DNA of 64,000 nt from the NCBI GenBank assembly GCA_965116785.1, contig OZ220731.1, positions 372,001-436,000 on the forward strand, given 5' to 3'. This stretch comes from Bin87 sp965116785 (GTDB taxonomy: Bacteria > Chloroflexota > Dehalococcoidia > Lucifugimonadales > UBA3495). The position numbers and the translations under genes are program-made. The notes under the pieces were generated by a model. It was not told where the DNA came from. It saw nothing but the letters and a program-made list of their open reading frames with translations, and ran no database searches. This document shows positions 32,836-42,058 of this stretch, in pieces (within the stretch, counting starts at the first letter, position 1; the number at the start of each line of letters is the position of its first letter).

Positions 32836-33759
32836 ATGAACCACGTAAAGACGTTCTTCCTCCTGATGGTTCTCACCGGGCTTCTGCTGCTCATCGGCGG
32901 TGCCTTGGGTGGACAGGCTGGGATCGTAATCGCGCTGGTGTTCGCGCTGGCGATGAACTTTGGCGCCTACTGGTTCAGCGACAAGATTGCGCTGAGCATG
33001 GCCCACGCCCGGCCGATAACCGCTGACGACGACCCGCAGTTGTACCAACTGGTGGCGGAGCAGGCGCGGCTGGCAAACATGCCCATGCCCAAGGTGTACG
33101 AAATCGACGAGCCTTCGCCCAACGCCTTTGCCACCGGTCGCAACCCGCAGAACGCCACCGTCGCCGTGACCACCGGCATCCGGCACATCCTTACTCGGGA
33201 GGAACTGGCCGGCGTCATGGCGCACGAGATGGCCCACGTGGGCAACCGGGACACCCTGATTATGACGGTGGTCGCCACCATCGCCGGAGCGATCACGATG
33301 CTGGCGTTCATGGCGCAATTTGCCGCGATCTTCAGCAGTTTCGGGGGCCATAGCGACGACGACGAAGGCGGTGGGGGCAACTTCCTGACCCTGATGATCG
33401 TTGCCATCATCATGCCCATCGCGGCGACGATCATCCGCATGGCAATCTCCCGGGCGCGCGAATTCCAGGCTGACCAGACCGGCGCCCACAATTGCGGCAA
33501 CCCCGAGGCCCTGGCGCGCGCGCTGGAAAAGCTGGAGATGGGCAGCGAGATCCGTCCCATGAAGGTCAACGAGGCCGCCTCGCACCTGTTCATCGTCAAC
33601 CCGCTGAGCGGCCGCTCCATGGCTCGGCTCTTCTCGACGCATCCACCAATTGAGGAGCGGGTGCGCCGGCTGCGGGAGATGAACGTTCGACCCAACTTCG
33701 GCTCTGTGGACCGACCCGACTACGACCTGCCGGACAGCAGTGATCGGCCCAACTTCTGA
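32836..33759 (+). CDS. htpX: HtpX-like membrane zinc metalloprotease (M48)
   Basis: A 307-residue M48 protease with two N-terminal membrane segments (from about residues 6-24 and 29-47), the HEMAH zinc motif in GVMAHEMAHVGNRD, two more hydrophobic segments, and the third-ligand region REFQADQTGA. HtpX degrades misfolded inner-membrane proteins. Length and order are normal for the family. GGAGAGAAGG precedes the ATG. It is likely monocistronic, since the following gene has its own promoter element. Confidence 0.93.
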   Translation: MNHVKTFFLLMVLTGLLLLIGGALGGQAGIVIALVFALAMNFGAYWFSDKIALSMAHARPITADDDPQLYQLVAEQARLANMPMPKVYEIDEPSPNAFATGRNPQNATVAVTTGIRHILTREELAGVMAHEMAHVGNRDTLIMTVVATIAGAITMLAFMAQFAAIFSSFGGHSDDDEGGGGNFLTLMIVAIIMPIAATIIRMAISRAREFQADQTGAHNCGNPEALARALEKLEMGSEIRPMKVNEAASHLFIVNPLSGRSMARLFSTHPPIEERVRRLREMNVRPNFGSVDRPDYDLPDSSDRPNF

Positions 33760-33872
33760 AGTCCGCTGATCGGTGCGTTCTGCCCTTCCCTCCGGCGGTT
33801 CCGGAGGCGGGATGCAACCCATGTGTGGTTGCTCGACCGAGTGCCCTGGCCGGGTCGTGGCGACAGCCATTG

Positions 33873-33881
33873 TGCTATCAT
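33873..33881 (+). promoter_or_regulatory. Extended -10 promoter element
   Basis: TGC-TATCAT at 33873-33881 lies 70 bases before the Asp-box protein start; no clear -35. Confidence 0.4.
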
Positions 33882-33951
33882 GCGGCCGGCGGCGCATTGC
33901 CGCCTGTCTGGCATCCCACGTTACGCTTTTTGCGCAGTTGAGGAGGTAATC

Positions 33952-34938
33952 ATGGCCGGAAACTACACCATCAGCGTCGGCACCATAGGCGGCGGCCTCT
34001 CCGTGAGCCCCGACGGCGGCGAGAGCTGGAACCGCATCCGCGACCCCATGCCCAGCGAGTGCAACGTACGCGCGCTGGCCACGGACCCCGGTAATCGGAG
34101 CCGCATCTACGCCGGCACCGACGGCGGTCTATTCCGATCCGACGACAACGGCTTCACCTGGAGCTACCTCGAGTCCCCCATGGACGACCTCCAGATCTGG
34201 TCGGTGGGCGTTGACCCCGACGACGCCGACACGGTGTTCGTGGGTACGCGGCCCAACGCCTTCCGGTCCCGTGACGGCGGCGAGACCTGGGAGTCGCTGG
34301 ACCTTGGCGTGCGTATGCCCTGCCCCATCGGGATCCCCCGCACCACCAACATCATCGTGGACCCGAGGGACACCCGGACCGTGTGGGCCGGCATCGAGGT
34401 TGACGGCGTGTATCGCAGCCTGGACGGCGGCGACAACTGGACCCGCCTGCCCGACCTGGGGCCGGATCCGTTCCACGGGGACATTCACGGCATGGCCCTG
34501 AAGCCCGGCCCGAATTCCGCGATCTACTGCACCACCCCCTTCGGCATCTCCACGAGCAACGACGAGGGTGAGAGCTGGGAATTGCACGAGTTCCCGCGGT
34601 TCCATGCTGAGGATGTCCGCTCCTACTGCCGCGGCATGGTGATCAAGCCCGACAACCCCAGCACGATGTTTGTCGGCAACGGCGATTCCATACCGGGCAT
34701 CACCGGAACCATCCGCCGCACCCGCGACGCCGGCGCCTCGTGGGACGCTCCGCAGTTGTCCGCAACGCCCAACTCGGTGGTGTACTGGTTCGCCGCCAGC
34801 CCCCACGTCGATGACGTGATGGTGGCCGCCAGCATCTACGGCTACGTTTACGTCAGCACCGACGGCGGCGACACCTGGGACAAGCTCCAGAAGGAGTTCG
34901 GAGAGATCCGGTCGCTGGCGCTGACCCCCAACGAATAG
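33952..34938 (+). CDS. Asp-box (BNR/sialidase-like) beta-propeller protein
   Basis: A 328-residue propeller with seven Asp-box motifs of the SxDxGxxW form, among them SPDGGESW, SDDNGFTW, SRDGGETW, SLDGGDNW, SNDEGESW, TRDAGASW and STDGGDTW, one per blade. This pattern is shared by sialidases, VPS10 domains and YCF48. No signal peptide and no sialidase catalytic Arg triad are evident, so it is probably a binding or scaffold protein. The ATG follows a perfect GAGGAGG. A GC hairpin follows the stop. Confidence 0.85.
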   Translation: MAGNYTISVGTIGGGLSVSPDGGESWNRIRDPMPSECNVRALATDPGNRSRIYAGTDGGLFRSDDNGFTWSYLESPMDDLQIWSVGVDPDDADTVFVGTRPNAFRSRDGGETWESLDLGVRMPCPIGIPRTTNIIVDPRDTRTVWAGIEVDGVYRSLDGGDNWTRLPDLGPDPFHGDIHGMALKPGPNSAIYCTTPFGISTSNDEGESWELHEFPRFHAEDVRSYCRGMVIKPDNPSTMFVGNGDSIPGITGTIRRTRDAGASWDAPQLSATPNSVVYWFAASPHVDDVMVAASIYGYVYVSTDGGDTWDKLQKEFGEIRSLALTPNE

Positions 34939-34962
34939 AAGTCGGCGGATTTCGAATCAACG

Positions 34963-34994
34963 CGGCCCCTCTGCCCCACCGGGCAGGGGGGCCG
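34963..34994 (+). terminator. GC-rich hairpin after the Asp-box gene
   Basis: CGGCCCCTCTGCCC (34963-34976) pairs with GGGCAGGGGGGCCG (34981-34994) with one G-U pair. There is no strong T-tract. It overlaps the promoter zone of the next gene. Confidence 0.5.
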
Positions 34995-34998
34995 TTGG

Positions 34999-35007
34999 TG
35001 CTAGAAT
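34999..35007 (+). promoter_or_regulatory. Extended -10 promoter element before Uma2 gene
   Basis: TGC-TAGAAT at 34999-35007. It falls just before the GTG start at 35043 and excludes a start at 34995. Confidence 0.45.
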
Positions 35008-35042
35008 GCCGAGGACAGGCGCATCCGGATGGCTGGTACAAC

Positions 35043-35594
35043 GTGGCTACAACGAAACTGATCACCGCCGATGAATTGCTGCTGATGCCCGATGACGGGT
35101 ATCGGTATGAGTTGGTGCGAGGAGAGTTGACGGAGAAGATGCCGCCACCTGGCAAAGAGCATGGAGTCGCGTCTTCCAGATTTGGCACCGCCATCGGGAA
35201 CTATGCCGATGAGCACGACCACGGGACCGTAGGGGACAACCACGGATACAGACTGGAATTCGACCCAGATACAGTTCGCGCTCCCGACGTCGCCTGGTTC
35301 GCGCCAGGACACCCTGCCGAAACCGCAGAAGGTTATCCTGAGCGTGCGCTGGACCTGGCCGCGGAGATCAAATCGCCCAGCGACACTCCGCGTATGGTGT
35401 CGGAACGCGCTCAGATGTGGTTGGATTTCGGCAGCCGCGAGGTGTGGTACGGAGACCCTGAAACGACCACCGTGTCGCGTTACCGGCCTGGCCAGCGGCC
35501 GGAAGTTCTCACAGAGGATGATGTGCTGGACGGCGGCGACCTGCTGCCCGGGTTCAGCATAGAGATCTGGCGGCTGTTTCGCCGCCACCGATAG
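35043..35594 (+). CDS. Uma2-family (PD-(D/E)XK-like) protein
   Basis: A ~183-residue Uma2 family protein. Core motifs are LVRGELTEKMPPPGKEH, the PDVAWF strand with its Asp, and EIKSPSD, which carries the Glu-x-Lys of the restriction-endonuclease-like active site; DFGSREVWYGDPE follows. Uma2 proteins are abundant in cyanobacteria and Chloroflexota and their role is unknown, with nuclease activity suspected. The GTG at 35043 is chosen since the promoter -10 overlaps earlier codons; no good ribosome site is visible. Confidence 0.82.
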   Translation: MATTKLITADELLLMPDDGYRYELVRGELTEKMPPPGKEHGVASSRFGTAIGNYADEHDHGTVGDNHGYRLEFDPDTVRAPDVAWFAPGHPAETAEGYPERALDLAAEIKSPSDTPRMVSERAQMWLDFGSREVWYGDPETTTVSRYRPGQRPEVLTEDDVLDGGDLLPGFSIEIWRLFRRHR

Positions 35595-35639
35595 GATCGT
35601 ATCGACGGCCAGCGTCGTATAAACACGTACGGAGAAAAA

Positions 35640-36509
35640 ATGCCCACTTTCGATTCGGACGGCGTCAAAATCTTCTACCAATCCACCGGCGAGGGGTTTC
35701 CGCTCATATGGAGCCACGAGTTTGCCGGCTCCTACGAGAGTTGGGAACAGCAGGTGCGCTACTTCAGCCACCGCTACCGCGTGATCACCTACAACGACCG
35801 GGGATATCCGCCGTCGGACGTGCCAAATGACCCTGAGGCCTACTCCCAGGACATCACCATAGAAGACCTGCGCCGGCTCATGGATCACCTGGGGCTCGAC
35901 CAGGCCTACATCGGCGGGCTGTCCATGGGCGGCAACGTGGCGTTGAACTTTGCCTTGGGTTATCCGGAGCGATGCAAGGCCATCATCGTCGCGTCGGCCG
36001 GATCCGGGACCACACACAACGAGGCCTTTCGCTCCGGAGGGGAGACGATGGCCGCCCGCCTGCTGGCCGAGGGTACGCCGCCGGTGATGAAGAACTACGG
36101 CAGCGGGCCGACGCGCGTGCAACTCCGGCGCAAGGACCCGCGCGGATACGAGGAATTCATGCGGCTGCTATTCGGGCACAACGCCCGGGGCTCCGCCTAC
36201 ACCTTCCGCGGGGTCCAGTTGCGCCGGCCGACGGTCGACCAGTTGATCCCGCAGATGAACCGTTGCCAGGTTCCCACGCTGATCATGATCGGGGATGAGG
36301 ACGATCCGTGCGTCGAGCCTTCGATCATGATGAAACGGGAGATTCCCCGCAGCGGGCTGGCGGTCCTGCCCCAATGCGGACACGCCATCAACCTGGAGGA
36401 ACCGGAACTGTTCAACCGATTGGTGTCCGATTTCCTGGCTTCCGTGGAAGCGGGTAAGTGGGCCGATCACCCGTTGGGTGATACGCCCTATTCGACGGGA
36501 TCGCGATGA
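35640..36509 (+). CDS. Alpha/beta hydrolase
   Basis: A 289-residue alpha/beta-hydrolase-fold protein. The oxyanion segment is WSHEFAGSYESW, the nucleophile elbow GLSMGGNVAL carries the Ser, the acid is in IGDEDDPCV, and the His in QCGHAINLEEP. It is close in type to 3-oxoadipate enol-lactonase and similar carboxyl-ester or C-C bond hydrolases. A run of A bases precedes the ATG, and GGAG lies 7 bases upstream (ACGGAGAAAAAA). The substrate is unknown. Confidence 0.9.
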   Translation: MPTFDSDGVKIFYQSTGEGFPLIWSHEFAGSYESWEQQVRYFSHRYRVITYNDRGYPPSDVPNDPEAYSQDITIEDLRRLMDHLGLDQAYIGGLSMGGNVALNFALGYPERCKAIIVASAGSGTTHNEAFRSGGETMAARLLAEGTPPVMKNYGSGPTRVQLRRKDPRGYEEFMRLLFGHNARGSAYTFRGVQLRRPTVDQLIPQMNRCQVPTLIMIGDEDDPCVEPSIMMKREIPRSGLAVLPQCGHAINLEEPELFNRLVSDFLASVEAGKWADHPLGDTPYSTGSR

Positions 36510-36547
36510 GGACCGGCTGAACGTTGAAGCCCGTCTGGTAGATGCCC

Positions 36548-36575
36548 CGGGGCGACCGATGTTCGACGCGCCCCG
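36548..36575. terminator. Weak GC-rich hairpin between convergent genes
   Basis: CGGGGCG (36548-36554) pairs with CGCCCCG (36569-36575), between the convergent alpha/beta-hydrolase and MBL genes. Confidence 0.3.
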
Positions 36576-36593
36576 CCGGGCAATTTACGGGGA

Positions 36594-37424
36594 CTAAAAC
36601 TCCACGGGGCGCAGGTAGCTCATGTCCTGGCGGCGCTCCAGGTAGCCGGCGCGGGTCTCGTGCCCGTGGGAGAAGACAAGGAGGTGTCCCTGCCGCTCGG
36701 CTTCCGCCAGAATGACGCGCTTCTGATCCAGCGTGGTCTCGGGCTCGTAGTCGAAAGACGAGATGATGGTCAGGCCCAGGTGATGGGGGGTCGGGACTAG
36801 GTCACCAAGGTAGACCACTCGCTCGCCGCCGTAGGTAAAAATGGCGATCTGGTGTCCCAGGCAGTGGCCGTCCGTGACGATCAGGTTCAGACCGGGGAAC
36901 AGCTCGGTATCCCCGTCAAGCAGTTCCAATTGGCCCCGGTCGGCTATGGGCGAAAAATCTTCGACACGGAAAGCTTCCGTGTTGCGCAGCGACGGGTTGT
37001 GGGCGTCATCCCAACTGGCCCGCTGGACATAATAGGTAGCCCGTGGGAAGGAAGGAACCATGTCGCCCAAGCGATCCATGCGGGTCGATCCGCCGGCGTG
37101 GCTGAAATGCAGGTGGGAGAGCACCACGGCATCGATGTCCCGCGGGCCCAAACCGAGCCCCTTAAGGCTACGCATCAGGCGGCTGGGCACGAGGCCATAC
37201 ATTTCCTTGTCTCGGTAGTTATCCTTGGGGCCGACACCCGTGTCGACGATGACCTTCTTGCCCGCGCACTCGATCAACAGGCAATTCAGCCCCATTGTCA
37301 CCCGATTTTTGCGATCGGTCGAAACCAGGTTTTCCCACATCATTTTGGGTATGGATCCGAAACTCGATCCGCCGTCTACCTTGAACACTCCGTCGCTGAT
37401 AATTTTTGCAGCGCTTATGGTCAT
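36594..37424 (-). CDS. MBL-fold hydrolase with altered metal motif
   Basis: A 276-residue MBL-fold protein. The usual HxHxDH motif reads His104-Leu-His106-Phe-Ser108-His109 (SHLHFSHAGG), so the Asp that binds the second zinc is replaced by Ser. Other ligand regions are intact: VTDGHCLGHQ, the YLGDLVPT acid and the C-terminal SHGHE. Overall form resembles AHL-lactonase-like or quinoprotein-associated MBL hydrolases. It may use one metal or a different metal, or be inactive. AGGAG precedes the ATG. Confidence 0.82.
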   Translation of the reverse strand: MTISAAKIISDGVFKVDGGSSFGSIPKMMWENLVSTDRKNRVTMGLNCLLIECAGKKVIVDTGVGPKDNYRDKEMYGLVPSRLMRSLKGLGLGPRDIDAVVLSHLHFSHAGGSTRMDRLGDMVPSFPRATYYVQRASWDDAHNPSLRNTEAFRVEDFSPIADRGQLELLDGDTELFPGLNLIVTDGHCLGHQIAIFTYGGERVVYLGDLVPTPHHLGLTIISSFDYEPETTLDQKRVILAEAERQGHLLVFSHGHETRAGYLERRQDMSYLRPVEF

Positions 37425-37771
37425 CTCTCAATCGCTCCTGAACAACAGCATTTTGTATTGCCGCCCACTCCCAAGTCACCGCGTCCACCCGTTTGTATGA
37501 CTCCGCACTGAAACTGGGACAGGCTGTCCATTGGCCTTATGTGGCCATTCCACAAGTCAATCCGACTGTGCCTACGGTCGGTAACATGGCACTACTTTAC
37601 AACCCTCGAATGAATTGGTGTCAACCCAAAAAAGCGAATAATTTTGATTGATTTTCCAAATTATGCCAAGTGATACTGCAGACCGACGACCGTGGCGCAG
37701 GCCGGGCCCGTGACGTTATGTTTGCCCGGTGAGAATCGACGGATTTTCCGGTTGGCGCCTGGTGAACATGC
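37425..37771. other. 347-base intergenic stretch, partly AT-rich
   Basis: No gene is seen. Bases about 37610-37680 are far richer in A and T than the surroundings. It precedes the broken K+ channel and may hold its promoter, though no clear -35/-10 pair is visible. Confidence 0.4.
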
Positions 37772-38738
37772 TTGTCGGCGACCCGATACAGCGGCTTGGT
37801 GAACCCCAGGGACCAGCATATTCTCGAGAACGCATTGAACTCGACACCTGACGATTCCACACCCACCCTGCGCCGTCGGGTGTTCGATCTGCTGAACCCT
37901 CAGGACGGCCAACGATCCCGAGGGTTTGGCCTGAGCCAGAATAAAGGCTCGCTCCCGGTGGAGATCGCATTGGTGGCCGTGGTCGCTATCAACTCGACCT
38001 CTCTCATCCTGTGGACTGTGCCCAGTTTCCGAGCCGATTTCGACACCTGGTTCCGCCTCGTCGAGGACTTCACCGTAGCCGTATTCCTGGCGGAGAATGC
38101 CCTGAGGCTGTGGGCGGCGCCGTAAACAAGCGCGGACAGATCCGTCTGGCCCCAGCGGTGGCGATACGTCGTTGCGCCGGTGGCGCTCATTGACGCAGCG
38201 GCCCTGGCCCCGTCGGCCATCGCCGCCGGCGTGCTGTTGGCGGGTGCCGGCGGTCCCAGTCTCTCATTCCTCCTGGCAGTGCGGCTGCTGGCCCGAACTG
38301 TCAAGTTGGTTCGCTACTTCCCCGGCGGACGAATGATCGCGACCGTGGTGCGACAAAAGAGCGAGCCAACTGCTGGCTACGGTGGGCGGACTGCTGGTGG
38401 TGCTCGTAATCGCCGCCTCGCTGATGTACTTTGCCGAGTCTCACGCCCAGCCGGAGGAATTCTCCAGCATTCCGGCCGCGATGTGGTGGAGCGTGGTGAC
38501 CCTGACCACCGCGGGTTACGGCGACACGGTCCCGATAACTCCAGTTGGCCGAGTCCTGGCGGCTGTAATCGCCGTGTTCGGTATCGGGCTGTTCGCTCTG
38601 CCGGAGGGCATTCTCAGCGCCGGGAACCGCGAGGCCGATGTGGCGGAACGGGTGACCCCGACAAGCGAACCGTTGCCGGGTGGTGGGCCGCTTTGCCCTC
38701 ACTGCGGCCAGCCCATGCCGGATGCCGGCCCGGATTAG
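37772..38738 (+). pseudogene. Broken voltage-gated potassium channel
   Basis: One ancestral gene is spread over two frames. S1 and S2 (IALVAVVAINSTSLIL, VAVFLAENALRLWAAP) are read in the frame from 37772 until an in-frame TAA at 38123. The same frame resumes after it with RWRYVVAPVALIDAAAL (S3) and the Arg-bearing S4 (VRLLARTVKLVRYFPGG). A one-base shift near 38366 moves to the frame carrying S5, the pore TTAGYGD selectivity filter (normally TVGYGD), S6 and a small CPHCGQ tail, ending at 38738. So there is one nonsense codon and one frameshift. Either the gene is decaying or the assembly has two errors. The start is uncertain (TTG 37772 or GTG 37799). Its last four bases overlap the convergent gltX end. 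Confidence 0.8.
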
Positions 38739-40207
38739 AGGGCGGCCAACTTCTCGACTGCGGATTCCAGACGCTGCAGTACGCGCTCCCGTCCCATCAC
38801 TTCCATCATCTCGAACAGCGGCGGTGTGGCGGTGCGGCCGGTGATGGCGGACCGGAGCGCGCCGAAGAATTGCCGCCCCGACAATTCGAGATCCTGGCCG
38901 CTCGCCCTGAGAATATTTTCAAGGTTTTCGTGATGAAATTCGGCGTCCGGCACCGATGCCAGGTCCGATTGGGCCCGCGCGATTGCGACGTGGGCGCCTT
39001 CGGGATCCATGCTACGCTGGACTACGCTGGCGGGTTCATACTCCAGGGTCTCCTCGAAGAAATAGGAGAGCATGTCCGGCGCGTCCACCAGGGTCTTCAG
39101 CCGTTCCCGCACCAGGGGGATGATCCGCAGCAGGTAGTCACGGTCGATGGGCAGAAGCGTCGTGGGATACGCTCGCTCAAGGAAGGGCAGGATGCGGTCG
39201 GCCAGGTCGGCGTCGTCGGTTTGGCGGATGTACACGCCGTTCATCCACTGCAGTTTGTCCAGGTCGAAGATTGCGGCCGGCTTGCCGACCCGCTCCAGGG
39301 TGAAGTTGTCCCGTATGGTGTCAGCGGTCATGACCTCGGTCTCGCCGTCCAGCGACCACCCCAGCAGGGCCATGAAATTGATCAGCGCCTCGGGGAGGAA
39401 CCCGTCGTCGCGGTATTCCATGAGCGATGTGGCGCCGTGCCGCTTCGAAAGCTTGGCCCGGTCGGAGCCCAGGATCATGGGCAGGTGTCCGAAGGTTGGC
39501 ATTTCCAGGCCCAAAGCCCGGTACAGCTGTACATGGCGCGGCGTGCTGGGCAGCCATTCCTCAGCTCGCAGGACGTGGGATATTGCCATGGCGTGGTCAT
39601 CCACCACTACGGCCATGTGGTAGGTGGGGAACCCGTCGGACTTGACCAGGACGAAATCGTCGGTCAGGTCGTTCTGCCATTCGACGTGGCCGCGGATGGT
39701 GTCCTCCACGGAGGTAACGCCGGTCTGGGGCATGGCGAAGCGCAGGACCGAGGGAGTGCCTTCGGCATCTTTCACTCGTCGTTCGGCATCGGCCAGGTAC
39801 CGGCAGTGGCTGTCGTAGCCTTGCCGCTGCTTATTGCGGGCCTGTTCCTTGCGCAACTCCGCAACCCGCTCCGGCGCGCAATAGCAGCGGTACGCGTCGC
39901 CCGAAGCGATCAGTACTTCGGCCGCTTCATGGTACCGCTGGAGCCGCTCCGACTGGAAATATGGCCCGTAAGGACCGCCCACCCGGGGACCCTCGTCCCA
40001 ATCAATGCCGAGCCATTCCAGCCCGTCCAGGATGTGATCGACCGCCCCCTCGGTGATCCGGCCTTGGTCGGTGTCCTCAACCCGCACCACGAACTGGCCG
40101 CCGTTGCGACGGGCGAACAGCCAGTTGAACATGGCAGTGCGAATGTTGCCGATGTGCGGGTTGCCGGTGGGGCTGGGGGCGTAACGAACGCGAACGGGCG
40201 CGGACAC
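38735..40207 (-). CDS. gltX: Glutamyl-tRNA synthetase
   Basis: A 490-residue class I synthetase charging tRNA-Glu. The HIGH-type motif is SPTGNPHIGNIRTAMFNW and the KMSKS-type motif is DRAKLSKRHG. Between them lies the Cys-bearing ERVAEL region and DFVLVKSDGFPTYHMAVVVDD. The C-terminal anticodon-binding helices are present, and length is normal. It follows glnS in the same direction with a gap of about 100 bases, so the two Glu/Gln enzymes are probably co-transcribed. Confidence 0.93.
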   Translation of the reverse strand: MSAPVRVRYAPSPTGNPHIGNIRTAMFNWLFARRNGGQFVVRVEDTDQGRITEGAVDHILDGLEWLGIDWDEGPRVGGPYGPYFQSERLQRYHEAAEVLIASGDAYRCYCAPERVAELRKEQARNKQRQGYDSHCRYLADAERRVKDAEGTPSVLRFAMPQTGVTSVEDTIRGHVEWQNDLTDDFVLVKSDGFPTYHMAVVVDDHAMAISHVLRAEEWLPSTPRHVQLYRALGLEMPTFGHLPMILGSDRAKLSKRHGATSLMEYRDDGFLPEALINFMALLGWSLDGETEVMTADTIRDNFTLERVGKPAAIFDLDKLQWMNGVYIRQTDDADLADRILPFLERAYPTTLLPIDRDYLLRIIPLVRERLKTLVDAPDMLSYFFEETLEYEPASVVQRSMDPEGAHVAIARAQSDLASVPDAEFHHENLENILRASGQDLELSGRQFFGALRSAITGRTATPPLFEMMEVMGRERVLQRLESAVEKLAAL

Positions 40208-40311
40208 GGCGGTTGGCCTCCTCGTATTTCCGTCCCGGTGGTGCGGCGGCGGGTGGGACGGATCGGTATTCTCAAGTGCCGGCGGCTTGGGTTGAAGGAG
40301 TGGCGTGCGGA

Positions 40312-42006
40312 TTAACCAGCCCGTTGACTGATGCGGGCCCAGGTGTCGCGAAGCGTGGTCGTGCGGTTGAACACCGGGGCGCCGGACCGGGAATCGGAAT
40401 CGGCGCAGAAGTAGCCCAAGCGCTCGAACTGGTAGCGGTCTCCCGCCTGCGCCGCCTCCAGAGCAGGCTCTCCCATCGCGGTGACCTGTTCCAGCGAGTC
40501 ACGGTTGATCAGGTCCAGGAAGTCGGTTTCGCTTCCGGCGGGGTCGGTTTCGGTGAACAGGTTGTCGTAGAGGCGGATTTTCACTGGTACCGCATGCGCC
40601 GCGGAAACCCAGTGAATGGTTCCCTGGACCCTTCGTCCGTCGGGCGCGTTGCCGCCGCGGCTGTCGGGGTCGTAGGTGCAGTGGACTTCCTCGATCTGGC
40701 CCTGAGCATCCTTGACGATGTCGGTGCAGGTGATCAGGCAGGCGTATCGCAAACGAACTTCTCGGCCGGGAGCCAGGCGGTAGAACCTGCGGGGAGGGTC
40801 TTCCATGAAGTCGTCCCGCTCAATGTACACCTCGCGCCCGAAAGGCACGTGGCGCGTGCCCATGCTTTCGTCTTCAGGATTGTTGATAGCCTCGAACTCT
40901 TCGCTCCCGCCTTCAGGGTAGTTGGTGATCACCACCTTCAACGGGCGCAGTACGGCCATGCGCCTTGGAGCCCTGCGGTTGAGGTCGTCGCGCAGGCAGT
41001 GTTCCAGTAAGGCGAGTTCGGTCATGCTGTTGCGCCGGGCGACGCCAACGCGCTCACACATGTCGCGGATCGCCTCTGGCGTGTAGCCGCGGCGACGCAG
41101 GGCGCTGAGGGTGGGCATTCGCGGGTCGTCCCAGCCGGCCACGTGTCCCTCTTCGACCAGTTGGCGGAGACGGCGTTTGCTCATCACGGTGTGCGTCAGA
41201 TTGAGCCTGGCGAATTCGATCTGGCGGCTGCGATAGATTCCCAACACCTCCTGGCACCAGTCGTACAGAGGCCGGTGATCCTCGAACTCAAGGGTGCACA
41301 GGGAGTGGGTGATCCCCTCTATGGAATCGGACAAAGAGTGAGCGTAATCGTACATGGGGTAGATGCACCAGTCGTTGCCGGTGCGGTGGTGCTCCGCATG
41401 CCGGATGCGATAGAGCACAGGGTCCCGCATGTTGAGGTTCGGCGACGCCATGTCGATTTTGGCGCGCAGCACATACTTGCCGTCGTCGAACTCGCCCGCG
41501 CGCATCCGCCGGAACAAGTCCAGGCTTTCCTCAGGAGGGCGATTGCGGTCGGGGCTCTCCCGGCCCGGTTCGGTGAGCGTACCGCGGAACTCCCGGATTT
41601 CATCGGCGGTCAGGCTGTCCACGTAAGCGTTGCCGTCGCCAATTAGCTGCTCGGCGTAGCCGTAGAGTTGCTCGAAATAGTCGGAGGCGTAGAACAGGTT
41701 CTCGCCCCAGTCAAACCCCAGCCATTTCACGTCGGCGAGGATTGATTCGACGTACTCGATGTCCTCGCGGGTGGGGTTGGTGTCGTCGAATCGCATGTGG
41801 CAGCGGGCGCCCTTGTACTGTTCGCCGACCCCGAAGTTCAGGCAGATCGACTTGGCGTGGCCGATGTGGAGGTAGCCGTTGGGTTCGGGCGGGAAGCGAG
41901 TCACCACGCGGCCGTCGTAGGCGCCGGCCGCCTGGTCCTCGTTGATTATGGTGCGTATGAAATCGGTGGAAAGCTCGCCGCCGCCGGAGGGGCTGTCAGT
42001 GCTCAT
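40312..42006 (-). CDS. glnS: Glutaminyl-tRNA synthetase
   Basis: A 564-residue GlnRS. The HIGH motif is FPPEPNGYLHIGHAKSICLNFG, the KMSKS motif is THTVMSKRRLRQL, and the eukaryote-like two beta-barrel C-terminal anticodon domain is present (EGHVAGWDDPRMPTL through GREVRLRYACLIT). This enzyme charges tRNA-Gln directly. Many bacteria lack it and use GatCAB, so its presence is notable. A minus-strand TATAAT at 42064-42059 with TTTGGC upstream is a plausible promoter. Confidence 0.93.
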   Translation of the reverse strand: MSTDSPSGGGELSTDFIRTIINEDQAAGAYDGRVVTRFPPEPNGYLHIGHAKSICLNFGVGEQYKGARCHMRFDDTNPTREDIEYVESILADVKWLGFDWGENLFYASDYFEQLYGYAEQLIGDGNAYVDSLTADEIREFRGTLTEPGRESPDRNRPPEESLDLFRRMRAGEFDDGKYVLRAKIDMASPNLNMRDPVLYRIRHAEHHRTGNDWCIYPMYDYAHSLSDSIEGITHSLCTLEFEDHRPLYDWCQEVLGIYRSRQIEFARLNLTHTVMSKRRLRQLVEEGHVAGWDDPRMPTLSALRRRGYTPEAIRDMCERVGVARRNSMTELALLEHCLRDDLNRRAPRRMAVLRPLKVVITNYPEGGSEEFEAINNPEDESMGTRHVPFGREVYIERDDFMEDPPRRFYRLAPGREVRLRYACLITCTDIVKDAQGQIEEVHCTYDPDSRGGNAPDGRRVQGTIHWVSAAHAVPVKIRLYDNLFTETDPAGSETDFLDLINRDSLEQVTAMGEPALEAAQAGDRYQFERLGYFCADSDSRSGAPVFNRTTTLRDTWARISQRAG

Positions 42007-42058
42007 GTTAGGGTTGCCTGTTGTGTGGAATTCGGAGGGTTTCGAAGGATGCCATCAA

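Noticed and set aside
38180..40315. A 711-codon plus-strand frame running from the channel pseudogene across gltX
   Set aside because: Only its first ~60 codons (S3-S4 of the channel) are meaningful; after the frameshift point it is antisense to gltX.
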